From contig NZ_JAPNLM010000026.1 of the NCBI RefSeq assembly GCF_026627255.1, positions 1-64,000 of the forward strand: a stretch of 64,000 nucleotides of DNA, written 5' to 3'. Every line of letters starts with the position of its first letter. Position 1 is the stretch's first letter. The notes below the pieces were generated by a model. It saw nothing but the letters and a program-made list of their open reading frames with translations, was not told the origin of the DNA and searched no databases. The DNA is from Streptomyces antarcticus. GTDB lineage: Bacteria > Actinomycetota > Actinomycetes > Streptomycetales > Streptomycetaceae. This document shows, piece after piece, positions 1-8,023 of this stretch. The translations under genes were made by a program, and so were the position numbers.

Positions 1-123
1 GATTGGTGGGGGCGGGTTGGTGGGGGCGGCCGGGTCGATCGGGTTGGTGAGGTCATCGCGCAAGTATCCGGGGAGGGGGCGGGCGGGGTTGATCGTCGGA
101 GGGGGGACGGTGAGCATCCCTCC

Positions 124-732
124 ATGACTGAAGTGATCGCAGTAGCCGTCATCACCCTGCTCGCGGTGATCAGTCCCGGGGCGGATTTCGCCATGGTGGT
201 CCGCAACAGCTGTCTCTACGGGCGGCCCACGGGCCTGTTCGCGGCCGCCGGGGTGGCGGCCGGGGTGCTGGTGCACGTCTCGTACACGATGCTCGGTGTC
301 GGTCTGCTGATCGCCTCCTCCACCGCGCTGTTCACCGCGATCAAGCTGGCGGGCGCGGCCTATCTGGTGTGGATCGGGATCCGGACCTTCCGGGCGCCTG
401 CCGAGCTGACCGTCGATCTGGAGTCGGAGCCGGGGCTGACGCGGGCCGGGGCGCTGTGGTCGGGGTTCCTGACCAACGTGCTCAACCCGAAGACCACGCT
501 GTTCGTGGTGTCGACGTTCACGCAGGTCGTCGGCCCGGATACCCCTGTGTGGCAGCAGGCGGGCTACGGGCTGTTCATGTCGGCGGCGCACCTGGGCTGG
601 TTCGGGGCGGTGGCGCTGTTCTTCTCGGACTCCCGGCTGCGCGACCGGATGCTGAGGGCGCAGAAGGCGCTGAACCGGGCGATCGGGTCGGTGCTGGTGG
701 GGCTGGGGGTGGGCCTGGGGTTCGCCCGCTGA
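124..732 (+). CDS. LysE family translocator (amino-acid/metabolite exporter)
   Basis: This 202-residue integral membrane protein matches the LysE/RhtB exporter family in length and layout. These proteins export amino acids or related small metabolites across the cytoplasmic membrane. The N-terminal SPGADFAMVVRNS segment (about residues 17-29) and the later NPKTTLFVVS segment (about 120-130) are the usual family signatures. Hydrophobic stretches fit five or six membrane spans. The ATG start follows a purine-rich stretch. It stands alone ahead of a thioesterase gene. The substrate cannot be told from sequence. Confidence 0.9.
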   Translation: MTEVIAVAVITLLAVISPGADFAMVVRNSCLYGRPTGLFAAAGVAAGVLVHVSYTMLGVGLLIASSTALFTAIKLAGAAYLVWIGIRTFRAPAELTVDLESEPGLTRAGALWSGFLTNVLNPKTTLFVVSTFTQVVGPDTPVWQQAGYGLFMSAAHLGWFGAVALFFSDSRLRDRMLRAQKALNRAIGSVLVGLGVGLGFAR

Positions 733-771
733 GCCGGGGTGCGGGGGCTGGTGCCCGGAGTTACCTGTCGG

Positions 772-777
772 TAGCGT
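772..777 (+). promoter_or_regulatory. Candidate -10 box (TAGCGT), leaderless thioesterase mRNA
   Basis: TAGCGT ends 7 nt before the ATG at 785, the geometry of Streptomyces leaderless promoters. No Shine-Dalgarno sequence is seen. Confidence 0.5.
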
Positions 778-784
778 GCGCGGC

Positions 785-1594
785 ATGAGTGCTGATCGCA
801 TGAGTGCCGCCGAGGGGTTCTACGAGCGGGTCGACGCGGGCCGCTTCCTGGCCGCGGAGTACACGCGCGGTCCGTGGGACCCGGGCGCGCAGCACGCCGG
901 GCCGCCCGCCGCGCTGCTGGGGCGCGCCGTCGAGGAGCGGCCGGGTGCCCGCGAGGACATGCGGATCGCCAGGATCACGTACGAGATCCTGCGGCCGGTG
1001 CCGATCGGTGCGCTGGAGGTGACCACGAGCGTGCTGCGGGCGGGCCGGAGCACGGAGGTGGTGGAGGCGGCGCTCGTCCCGGAGGGCGCGGCGCGGCCGG
1101 TGATGCTGGCGCGGGCGCTGCGGATCAGGGTGGCGCCGGAGTCGGTGCCGGCGGTGGTCCCGGGGCCGGAGCTGCCGCCGCCGGGGGAGGCGGCGGTGAC
1201 ACCGTTCTTCCCCGTGCCGTGGGAGACGGGCTACCACTCGGCGATGGAGACCCGGTTCACCGAGGGCGCGTTCGTCGCACGCGGCCCGGGGACCTGCTGG
1301 ATGCGGATGCGGGTGCCGCTCGTCGCGGGGGAGGACGCCAGGCCGCTGGACCGGGTGCTGGTCGCCGCGGACTCGGGCAACGGCATCAGCGCGGAGCTGG
1401 ACTTCGCGCGGTACGTCTTCGTCAACGGGGACCTGACGGTCCACCTGCACCGGCACCCGGTGGGCGAGTGGGCGTGCGTGGAGGCCCGTACGAGTGTGGA
1501 CGCGGCCGGGATCGGGCTCGCGGACGCGCGGCTGCACGACGAGAAGGGCCCGATCGGGCGCAGCGCGCAGAGCCTGTTCGTCGCGCCGAGGTAG
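785..1594 (+). CDS. Thioesterase family protein (TesB-like double hot-dog fold)
   Basis: A 269-residue protein resembling the actinobacterial acyl-CoA thioesterase family. The N-terminal half carries the typical GPWDPGAQHAGPPAALL segment, and the C-terminal half carries ADSGNGISAELDF followed by a DEKGPIGRSAQSLF-like ending, as in TesB-type double hot-dog proteins. It probably hydrolyses acyl-CoA thioesters in the cytoplasm; the substrate is unknown. I chose the ATG at 785 over the in-frame GTG at 776 because a -10 element lies 7 nt upstream of it. It is not obviously operonic with its neighbours. Confidence 0.8.
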   Translation: MSADRMSAAEGFYERVDAGRFLAAEYTRGPWDPGAQHAGPPAALLGRAVEERPGAREDMRIARITYEILRPVPIGALEVTTSVLRAGRSTEVVEAALVPEGAARPVMLARALRIRVAPESVPAVVPGPELPPPGEAAVTPFFPVPWETGYHSAMETRFTEGAFVARGPGTCWMRMRVPLVAGEDARPLDRVLVAADSGNGISAELDFARYVFVNGDLTVHLHRHPVGEWACVEARTSVDAAGIGLADARLHDEKGPIGRSAQSLFVAPR

Positions 1595-1648
1595 CCCTCA
1601 ACACCCTTGCCGGGTACGGGAGATCGTACGCATGGCAGGCTCGGGCAG

Positions 1649-3301
1649 ATGGAGCCGCTGACGGGCCGATCCCGGGTGGATCGGGGCGTACGTACGGGCG
1701 CCCCGGCCGGCGGGGTGACCAGGTCCTGGGCGGTGCCGCCGGTGCCGCCGGTGCCGCCGGGGCTCCCGGGCGGCGGGACGACCGTGCCGGCGGGGACCGG
1801 GTCCGGCGGGTCCGGGTGGCGGGGGGCTTCGGCCGGCGCGGCGACCAGAGCCTGGCCGGAGGACGCGCCGCCGCCCGGGGCCGCGGGGCGGTCGCCCCAC
1901 GGGCCGCGGGACACGGGTGGCGGACGACCGGGCGCGCCCGCCGGGGTTGCGGCGGGGGCCGTGTCGCGGGAGCCGGGCGCCCGGCGCGAATCGGGCGCCG
2001 GGACAACGGCCGAGGCGTCGGCGTACGGGGAAGTGCCGCGGGAGCGCGGAACGCCCGTCCGGGCGTCGGCGGCACACGAGTCTGGCAGGGCGTTGGCGGC
2101 ACATGAGGTGGCCGCCCGAGCGCGGGGTGTTCGTCCGGGCTTCGGAGCCGGGGCGGGGAACGCCCGACACGGCGCCGGAGCTGGAGCGTGAGGCGGGCGG
2201 TGGCGGGGTGTCGGCGGCGCGAGGGGTGGCCGCCGGAGTGCCGGAGCGGGAGCGCGGGACTGCCGACACGGCGCCGAGCTGGAGCGTGAGGCGGGCGGTG
2301 GCGGGGTGTCGGCGGCGCGCGAGGCGGCCGCCGGGGCGTCGGAGCGGGAGCGTGAGGGCGGCGGGGTGGCGGTCGCGGGGGGTGCGGCCGGGGGAGTGGA
2401 GGCGTACGGGGGGCGGGCCGCCGCGCCGCCACGGGCCGGGCCGGCCCCCGGGCGGTGGGCGCGGCGGGCGGTTGGGGCGGCGGGCGGTTGGGGCGGTGCT
2501 GCTCGTCGGGGTGGGAGCCGGAGGGGTCTGGGCTGTAGGGCGGGCGGACGAGTGGGCGCACGGCGCCCGGGCGTCCGATACCGGTGCCCCGGGGTCCGGT
2601 GCCCCCGGGGCCGGCGCGACCGGCACAGGCCCGTCCGGCACGGCCCCGTCCGGAGCGAGTGCGTCCGGAGCGAGTGCGCCCGGAGCGAGTGCGGCCGGAG
2701 CGAGTACGGCCGGAGCGAGTGCGAGTGCTCCCGCCGTGGCCGGTGCCACGCCCGGCAAGGGCAAGGGCGGCAGCGGGCGGAAGGCCGTCGACTTGCGCTG
2801 GAAGCTGTCCTCCGACCCCCTCATGGTGCAGTACGGCGCGGGGGACTGTACGGGGCCCGCGGAGGGCACGGCACCCGGGGCGGGATCGAGACGCAGACCG
2901 AGACCTCCCGCAGGAGCGGGGTGTCCAGTGCCACGGCCAAGGTGCGGATGCGGCCCAAGCCGGCGGCCAACGTGGCCAACGCGGCCAACGCGGACGGCAA
3001 GGCCGGTGGGGCCGGTGGGGGTGCGCGGCCCGCGTCGTATCCGGTCAGGGTCGCCGTGCGGCCGCCCAGTGCCCAACCGTCCGCCGACGGGGGCCCGACG
3101 GGGTTCCTGAGTGCTCCCGTGGACCTGTACGGCGGCCGGGACCCCGGTGACTACGTGGAGTTGACCTACCCGGACGACTTCCCGGGAGCGGTTCCGCTCG
3201 CCGCGAACCGGGGGGACTGGACGGTGGTCTTCTATCGCGTCGAGGATGGGGCGGGGACGTACGAGGGCATCTCCTGCACGGGATTCAACGTGGCCCGGTG
3301 A
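1649..3301 (+). pseudogene. Frameshifted gene for a membrane-anchored protein of unknown function
   Basis: Protein-like sequence runs through this region but changes reading frame several times. It starts in one frame at ATG 1649 (Pro/Gly/Ala-rich, plausible cytoplasmic tail) and shifts near 2110-2130, 2270-2285, 2450-2470 and 2860-2885, ending at the TGA at 3299. Read across the shifts it has a low-complexity N-terminal tail, one membrane span (AVGAVLLVGVGAGGVWAVG) at about 2475-2535, a Ser/Gly/Ala-rich linker, and an extracytoplasmic domain with WKLSSDPLMVQYGAGDCTG and a C-terminal EGISCTGFNVAR. Each shift lies in a G/C homopolymer or repeat. It could be a decayed gene or a series of sequencing errors in very GC-rich DNA. 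I do not recognise the family. Confidence 0.45.
2165..2318 (+). repeat. Imperfect 56/55-bp direct repeat inside the frameshifted gene
   Basis: The block at 2165-2220 recurs at 2264-2318 almost exactly, 99 bp later. The second copy lacks one G (GCCGGAGC becomes GCCGAGC), which shifts the reading frame at that point. Confidence 0.85.
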
Positions 3302-3478
3302 GTGCCGGGCGGTCGGCGCCGGCCGCGTGGAGCACGCCGGACGAGCGGAGTGTGCCGGGTGAGGGGGGCGTGTCGGGTGGGCGGGGTGTGGGGGAGGCGT
3401 GGTTCCAAGTGGGCTAGTCCGATAGGCGACACGGTCAAATCGCGTCGGAAAGCGGCATCGATGGGGGAGGGTTGACGG

Positions 3479-4513
3479 GTGCGCAGATTCTGGATGGCGA
3501 GTGGGATCGGGCTGGGGCTCTGTCTGAGCTTCGTCGTGCTGCTCGTCGTGGGGACGTATTCGGCCGCGGCCGGCCTCGCGGGTTCCGGCGCGGGCGGCCG
3601 TGCGGTGGGGCTCGTGAAGGGGGCCGTGCCCGGCAAGTACCAGGCGCTGGTGGAGAAGTGGGGCAACCTCTGCCCGGCCATCAACCCGGCCCTCCTCGCC
3701 GCGCAGCTCTATTCCGAGAGCGGCTGGAACCCGAGCGCCGTGAGCCCGGCGGACGCGCGCGGCATCGCGCAGTTCATCCCGGGCACCTGGGCGGGCCACG
3801 GCATCGACGGGGACGGGGACGGGGACCGCGACATCTGGGACCCGAGCGACGCGATCCCGTCGGCGGCCTCGTACGACTGCGAACTCGCCAAGGACGTGGC
3901 GAGCGTGCCGGGTGACGCGACGTCCAACATGCTGGCCGCCTACAACGCGGGCGCGTACGCGGTCATCAAGTACGGCGGGGTGCCGCCGTACCGGGAGACG
4001 CAGGGCTACGTGAAGACGATCACGACCCTCGCCAAGAGTTTCGCCCGTCCCGTCGGGCGGGTCGCGCCCTCCCAACAGGCCGCCGGTGCCATCTACTTCG
4101 CGCAGAAGCAGCTCGGTACGCCGTACCTGTGGGGTGGCAACGGGACGCCCGACCAGAACGGCCGCTTCGACTGTTCGGGGCTGACGAAGGCCGCGTACGA
4201 GACGGTGGGGATCGAGCTGCCGCGCGTGGCGAACGACCAGTACAACGCCGGACCGCACCCCTCGCGGGCCGAACTGCTCCCCGGGGACCTGGTGTTCTTC
4301 TCCGATGATCTGACGAATTCCCGGGAGATCCGGCACGTCGGGCTCTATGTGGGCGGCGGCTACATGATCAACGCCCCGTTCACCGGGGCGGTGATCCGGT
4401 TCGACAAGATCGACACCCCCGACTACTTCGGTGCGACGCGCGTGACGAAGGACGGTGCGCAGGCCCTTCCGGAGCGCGCCGCGGCGAGCGGGGCGCCCGG
4501 CAACTCTCCGTGA
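3479..4513 (+). CDS. Bifunctional lytic transglycosylase / NlpC-P60 endopeptidase
   Basis: A 344-residue peptidoglycan hydrolase, probably anchored or secreted through an N-terminal hydrophobic segment (residues 8-33). A goose-lysozyme/SLT-type transglycosylase domain (about 55-190) contains the catalytic Glu80 in LYSESGWNP, the GIAQFIPGTW motif and the AAYNAGAYAV motif. An Asp/Gly-rich loop (GDGDGDRD, 111-118) looks like a calcium site. A C-terminal NlpC/P60 domain (about 200-325) has the catalytic Cys232 in RFDCSGL and His286 in RHVGLY. The two activities would cleave glycan strands and stem peptides. The start is GTG. It sits upstream of a PAP2 phosphatase that may also act in envelope metabolism. 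Confidence 0.92.
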   Translation: MRRFWMASGIGLGLCLSFVVLLVVGTYSAAAGLAGSGAGGRAVGLVKGAVPGKYQALVEKWGNLCPAINPALLAAQLYSESGWNPSAVSPADARGIAQFIPGTWAGHGIDGDGDGDRDIWDPSDAIPSAASYDCELAKDVASVPGDATSNMLAAYNAGAYAVIKYGGVPPYRETQGYVKTITTLAKSFARPVGRVAPSQQAAGAIYFAQKQLGTPYLWGGNGTPDQNGRFDCSGLTKAAYETVGIELPRVANDQYNAGPHPSRAELLPGDLVFFSDDLTNSREIRHVGLYVGGGYMINAPFTGAVIRFDKIDTPDYFGATRVTKDGAQALPERAAASGAPGNSP

Positions 4514-4705
4514 AGTCCAGGCCCTGAGCTGCGACGATGAGTCACTCTTCGATAACGTTGGGGTGATCATTCGGTGGAGAGTGGAACGTAGTCGTCAGAA
4601 CGGGCGTTCCATGGGCACGGGGGCTGATCAACCGGGGGGCGAACGGGTGCGCACAGGGGCGCGCCCACAGGGGAACCCACCGCAACAGCAAGGGGCCGCA
4701 TCGCC

Positions 4706-5446
4706 ATGGCTGGACTCACGACCGGTGGGCCGAATGTGGATGTCAGCCTGCTGTACGAGATCAACTCCCTGGCCCGGCAGGCCCCGGGCTGGTGCGACCG
4801 GGCCGTGAGCCTGACCGGGGAGTACGGGATCCCGCTGGCCCTGGTGCTCTTGGTCCTGTGGTGCTGGCGCGGCGCGCGCCGGCAGGACGAGGCCGCGGCG
4901 GCCGAGTCGTTCGCCGCGCTCGTGTGGGCCCCGCTGGCCGCCGGGCTGGCGCTCCTCGTGAACGCCCCGCTGCGCGAATTCGTCGGGCGGCCGCGGCCGT
5001 TCCGGCAGCACGAGGGGCTCCAAGTCCTCGACCCCGGTCCCGGGACGGGGCTGATGACGGGGCTGGCCAGGACGGACTTCTCCTTCGTCAGCGACCACGC
5101 CACCCTCGCCATGGCCCTGGGCGTCGGGCTGTTCGTGGCCAACCGGAGGATCGGGCTCGTCGGGATCGGGCTCGCCCTCGTCGAGGGCTTCTGCCGCGTG
5201 TACGCCGGCGTCCACTACCCGACCGACGTCATCGGCGGGTTCGCGCTCGGCACCGCCGTCGTCCTGGTGCTCGCGCCGCCGGCCTTGGCGCTGCTGACCC
5301 CGGTGGTGGGTGCGGTGAACCGGTCCGCGCGCGCCGGATGGCTCGTACGGTCCAAGGTGCGGGCGGTGCCCCTCGCCGTGGACCTGACGCAGGCCCAGAC
5401 TCCGCCCGCGGGGCAGCGTACGCACGAGAGCGACCTCGCCGCTTGA
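4706..5446 (+). CDS. PAP2-family phosphatase (undecaprenyl-diphosphatase-like)
   Basis: A 246-residue membrane protein with the three PAP2 phosphatase motifs: LREFVGRPRP (C1), VSDHATLAMA (C2, catalytic His in SDHA) and CRVYAGVHYPTDVIGG (C3, second catalytic His). Several hydrophobic spans surround these motifs. Enzymes of this type dephosphorylate lipid phosphates such as undecaprenyl pyrophosphate at the outer face of the membrane, recycling the peptidoglycan carrier. The first motif has Arg where the classic family has Lys, as in BcrC-like members. A perfect hairpin lies 4 bp after the stop codon. Confidence 0.9.
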   Translation: MAGLTTGGPNVDVSLLYEINSLARQAPGWCDRAVSLTGEYGIPLALVLLVLWCWRGARRQDEAAAAESFAALVWAPLAAGLALLVNAPLREFVGRPRPFRQHEGLQVLDPGPGTGLMTGLARTDFSFVSDHATLAMALGVGLFVANRRIGLVGIGLALVEGFCRVYAGVHYPTDVIGGFALGTAVVLVLAPPALALLTPVVGAVNRSARAGWLVRSKVRAVPLAVDLTQAQTPPAGQRTHESDLAA

Positions 5447-5449
5447 GGG

Positions 5450-5475
5450 CCCCGTACCGCCCGGGCGGTACGGGG
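5450..5475. terminator. Perfect GC-rich palindrome after the PAP2 gene
   Basis: A 26-bp perfect palindrome with 13-bp arms (CCCCGTACCGCCC) begins 4 bp after the PAP2 stop codon. It lies between converging genes and could terminate both. Confidence 0.7.
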
Positions 5476-5513
5476 TAGGCGGTAGGCGGTAGGCGTTACG
5501 CGGCCGTACGGGA

Positions 5514-5624
5514 TCAGGCGGGGGCGAACGTGTCCCACGCGGTCAGCAGCCCGGCCGCCAGCAGGCACAGCGCGGCCGCGCCGAAGCACACGCGCACCGC
5601 CGTGGGCCGCAGCCGGGGCGTCAC
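5514..5624 (-). CDS. Very small membrane protein, overlaps upstream gene
   Basis: A 36-residue product starting at GTG 5624 and containing one hydrophobic span (VCFGAAALCLLAAGLLTAW). Its start overlaps the stop of the 79-residue gene by GTGA, so translation is probably coupled. No function is recognised. The tidy overlap and the single span support it being real, but it is short. Confidence 0.5.
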   Translation of the reverse strand: MTPRLRPTAVRVCFGAAALCLLAAGLLTAWDTFAPA

Positions 5625-5860
5625 GGGTCGCCGTCCTCTGCGCCCGCCCCGGAAGCGTCCTCGTCGCGGCGGTAGCGGTAGCGGGAGCGCAGCCACAGCC
5701 CGGTGGCGGCCGCAGCGGCGATGGTGAGCCCGATCGCCAGGGCCACGTCGCCGGGGCCGTCCGCCGTGCCCACGGGCCGGGCCCAGGCCGTGGCGGCGGG
5801 CGCGGAGGCGATGAGCAGGGCCCAGAGGAGGGCCGCGAGGCGGGCTGCGGGACCTGGCAT
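5621..5860 (-). CDS. Small membrane protein of unknown function
   Basis: A 79-residue product with two hydrophobic segments: residues 6-27, possibly a signal anchor, and about 39-56. It ends in a charged tail rich in Arg, then Asp/Glu/Gly. It overlaps the following 36-residue gene by 4 bp (GTGA), so the two are likely one transcription unit. No family is recognised. Confidence 0.55.
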   Translation of the reverse strand: MPGPAARLAALLWALLIASAPAATAWARPVGTADGPGDVALAIGLTIAAAAATGLWLRSRYRYRRDEDASGAGAEDGDP

Positions 5861-5930
5861 GAGTCAAGGGCATACGGTTCGGCCCGGCTGGCCGCGGGCG
5901 GTGGGGCGCGCGGCCCGGCGCCGCCCCGTC

Positions 5931-6185
5931 CTACGGCGTCGTGTGGCGGGTGGCGTCCTTGCGGGCCAGGTCGCGGGAGCGCCGGGCGGGCCCGGTCCAG
6001 CCACAGGTGCAGACGGCCAGGCAGAACGATCCGCGTTCGGTGGTGGAGGCGGTGTGGCCGGCGGCCGGATCCGGCGACCGGGGGTGCTGCGGGGACCCTG
6101 CGGCCGCCGAAGGCGCCGACTGGGCCCGGGGGATGGGCACGGAGGCAAGCGGAGGGACCGGGGTCGCTTCGGTGTGCGGTTCCAC
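5931..6185 (-). CDS. Small protein with a CxxxCxCGW motif
   Basis: An 84-residue protein. The first two thirds are Pro/Ala/Ser-rich and probably disordered. The C-terminus has FCLAVCTCGWTGPARRSRD followed by LARKDATRH, a segment I recall from small conserved Streptomyces proteins. The three cysteines and a following His could bind a metal. I chose the GTG at 6185 because a TACCGT -10 element lies 6 nt upstream, the leaderless pattern seen elsewhere in this window. The overlapping plus-strand reading is less protein-like. Function is unknown. Confidence 0.6.
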   Translation of the reverse strand: MEPHTEATPVPPLASVPIPRAQSAPSAAAGSPQHPRSPDPAAGHTASTTERGSFCLAVCTCGWTGPARRSRDLARKDATRHTTP

Positions 6186-6191
6186 GCCTCC

Positions 6192-6197
6192 ACGGTA
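6192..6197 (-). promoter_or_regulatory. Candidate -10 box (TACCGT), leaderless CxCGW gene
   Basis: On the minus strand TACCGT is followed by GGAGGC and then the GTG at 6185, a 6-nt spacer. Confidence 0.45.
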
Positions 6198-6318
6198 CCC
6201 GCGGCGGGCAGGGGCCGGGGACGCGAGCGGGCCGTGACGGGAAACCCCGGACCTCGTTAACCGGAACGGGTGGGGGCCTCGGGCAAAAAAGCGGTCATGC
6301 GTTGGGGGTTGGCAGGCG

Positions 6319-7155
6319 ATGGTGGTGCACCAGCACAGGCGGCGGCGCGGTCGCGCGGGTGAGACGTTGCTCGCCGCCGGCGTCTCGCTGGCGGTCTTGG
6401 CGATGGGCGGGTGCGGGGGTCCCGCCCGCGGCAGCGACGACGGGCCGCCCCCGGACCCGGAGGCCGTGGTCCGCGGAGCCGCCGACGTGCTGACGAGGAC
6501 GGGCAGCGCCCGGGCCCGTACGGCCATGGAGATGGCCACCGGCGGCACCCGGGTCACGATCCGCGGCGAGGGCGGGGTCGACTTCAAGAACCGGATGGGC
6601 CAGCTGCTGGTGATGCTCCCGGCCGACGTGAAGGGCAAGGCGGAGCACCGGCCGATCACCGAGCTGCTGCTGCCGGGCGCGCTCTACATGAAGAACCGGG
6701 GCGCGGGCGTGCCCGCCGACAAGTGGGTACGGGTCGACACGACCACCCTCGCCGACGGGAATCTGGTGACCGGCGGGGCCACCGATCCGCTGGTGGCGGC
6801 GGAGCTGCTGCGGGGGGCGCGGGAGGTCACGTACGTCGGGGAGACCGAGGTGGCGGGCACCAGGGTGCGGCACTACCGGGGGACCACGGACATCGCGCGG
6901 GCGGCGCGGAGCGCGTCGGAGGGCGTGAGGGGGGCTCTGGAGGCGGCGGCGAAAGGGTTCAGCAAGGACGCGGTGCCGTTCGACGCGTATCTGGACGCGG
7001 AGGGGCGCTTGCGGAAGGTTCGCCACCGGTTCACCTATGTCAACAATGGCGTGATCGATGTCTCCTCTACGACGCTCCTGGACGGGTTCGGGACGCCGGT
7101 GACCGTCGTATTGCCCCCGAGCGGGGACATTTACGCCGGGAAGATCGCCGAGTAG
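6319..7155 (+). CDS. Lipoprotein (LppX/LprG-like fold suspected)
   Basis: A 278-residue exported protein with a basic N-terminus, a hydrophobic core and a lipobox-like LAMGGC ending at Cys32. The mature part has the look of LolA/LppX/LprG-type lipid-binding lipoproteins: a first half about susceptibility of a sequence (TARTAMEMATGG-like), a central GALYMKNRG segment, then TYVGETEVAGTRVRHYRG and a C-terminal LRKVRHRFTYVNNG. It is probably attached to the outer face of the membrane. Ligand and role are unknown. It is transcribed divergently from the small CxCGW gene. Confidence 0.75.
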   Translation: MVVHQHRRRRGRAGETLLAAGVSLAVLAMGGCGGPARGSDDGPPPDPEAVVRGAADVLTRTGSARARTAMEMATGGTRVTIRGEGGVDFKNRMGQLLVMLPADVKGKAEHRPITELLLPGALYMKNRGAGVPADKWVRVDTTTLADGNLVTGGATDPLVAAELLRGAREVTYVGETEVAGTRVRHYRGTTDIARAARSASEGVRGALEAAAKGFSKDAVPFDAYLDAEGRLRKVRHRFTYVNNGVIDVSSTTLLDGFGTPVTVVLPPSGDIYAGKIAE

Positions 7156-7412
7156 CCGGGCGGGCGGGGTGGCGGCGGTGCGACCGGGCCATGACGGATA
7201 TCCGGAAATGGTCCATCCGTGTCATGCGGGGGGAGGCGGGGCCTCCCTAGGCTGAGGGGGCGGCCGCCGGCGGGTTCGGTCGGGGACCGCCGGGCGGTGC
7301 GGGTGCGTCTGTGGGTGGGTTTGTGGGTTTGTGGGTGTCTGCGTGGGCGTGAGGCGGGGTGAGAGGTGAGACCCGGGCGACGAGCGGCGGCGGCGAGCGA
7401 GACCGATGACCG

Positions 7413-7598
7413 ATGTCCGTATGGCGGAAGATCGAGGTGACATGCGTGACTCCCGCAGGCTGTAAGACGGTGCAGGACCACGTGGCGCTCGCCGAGATCG
7501 AGCTGTGCGGTGAGCTGATCATCGCGGCGTCGGCCGCTGTCGAGGACCGGTTGAGCCAGGACCGCATCGATGAGGTGCTGATGGGGGTCGGGCTCTAG
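7413..7598 (+). CDS. Small protein of unknown function (61 aa)
   Basis: A 61-residue ORF starting at ATG 7413. The product is balanced in composition (IEVTCVTPAGCKTVQDH, then AEIELCGELIIAASAAVEDRLSQDRIDEVL), unlike the low-complexity shadows common in GC-rich DNA, so it may be real. It has three cysteines and a predicted helical C-terminal half. No family is recognised. The start is uncertain. Confidence 0.45.
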   Translation: MSVWRKIEVTCVTPAGCKTVQDHVALAEIELCGELIIAASAAVEDRLSQDRIDEVLMGVGL

Positions 7599-7690
7599 CC
7601 GGTCGGCTGGTCGGGCCGGGGCCCGTTTCCCGTTCTCCCCGCGCCGGGCGGCGCCGTCGCGCGAGCGGCCCCGGGCTGCGCCCGGTCCAT

Positions 7691-7740
7691 CTCCGGGGCT
7701 CCGCCCCGGACCCCGCGCCTCAAACGCCGGCGAGGCTGGA
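7691..7740 (+). repeat. Interspersed Streptomyces-type repeat, copy 1
   Basis: This copy contains CGGGGCTCCGCCCCG followed by the CGCCTCAAACGCCGGCG element. The same sequence recurs at 18258-18303 and, inverted, at 27623-27667. The first part folds into a GGGGC/GCCCC hairpin. Confidence 0.85.
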
Positions 7741-7968
7741 TGTGCCCCGGGCTGCCTTGGGAATCTCAGGCTTGGGACGAGGCCCGGTCGGGGGGACGCG
7801 CCGTGCCTGCCTTGGGCGCCGCGAGGCTGGATGGCTGGATGTGACCCCGGCTGCCTTGGGAATCTCAGGCTTGGGATGACGTCCGGTCGGGGGGACGCGC
7901 CGTGTCTGTCTTGGGAGCGCTTCGGCCTCGGGGCGTTCGGTCAGGGGGACCTGCCGTGCCTGCCTTGG
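7734..7968 (+). repeat. Tandem repeat of about 99-bp period in a 425-bp gap
   Basis: Two 83-bp copies (7734-7816 and 7833-7915) share CTGCCTTGGGAATCTCAGG and GGTCGGGGGGACGCGCCGTG with a few mismatches. A shortened third copy lies at 7939-7968. The rest of the gap 7599-8023 holds only the interspersed repeat, and no credible gene was seen there. Confidence 0.85.
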
Positions 7969-8023
7969 CCGGCGAGGCTTGCGGTGTCCCGGCTGGTTTG
8001 GCGTTTGATTCGTGCGGCGTGGG

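Noticed and set aside
1598..4570. 990-residue minus-strand open frame
   Set aside because: It runs antisense through a clear transglycosylase/NlpC gene and has Arg/Pro-rich, chance-like composition. It is a shadow of GC-rich coding DNA.
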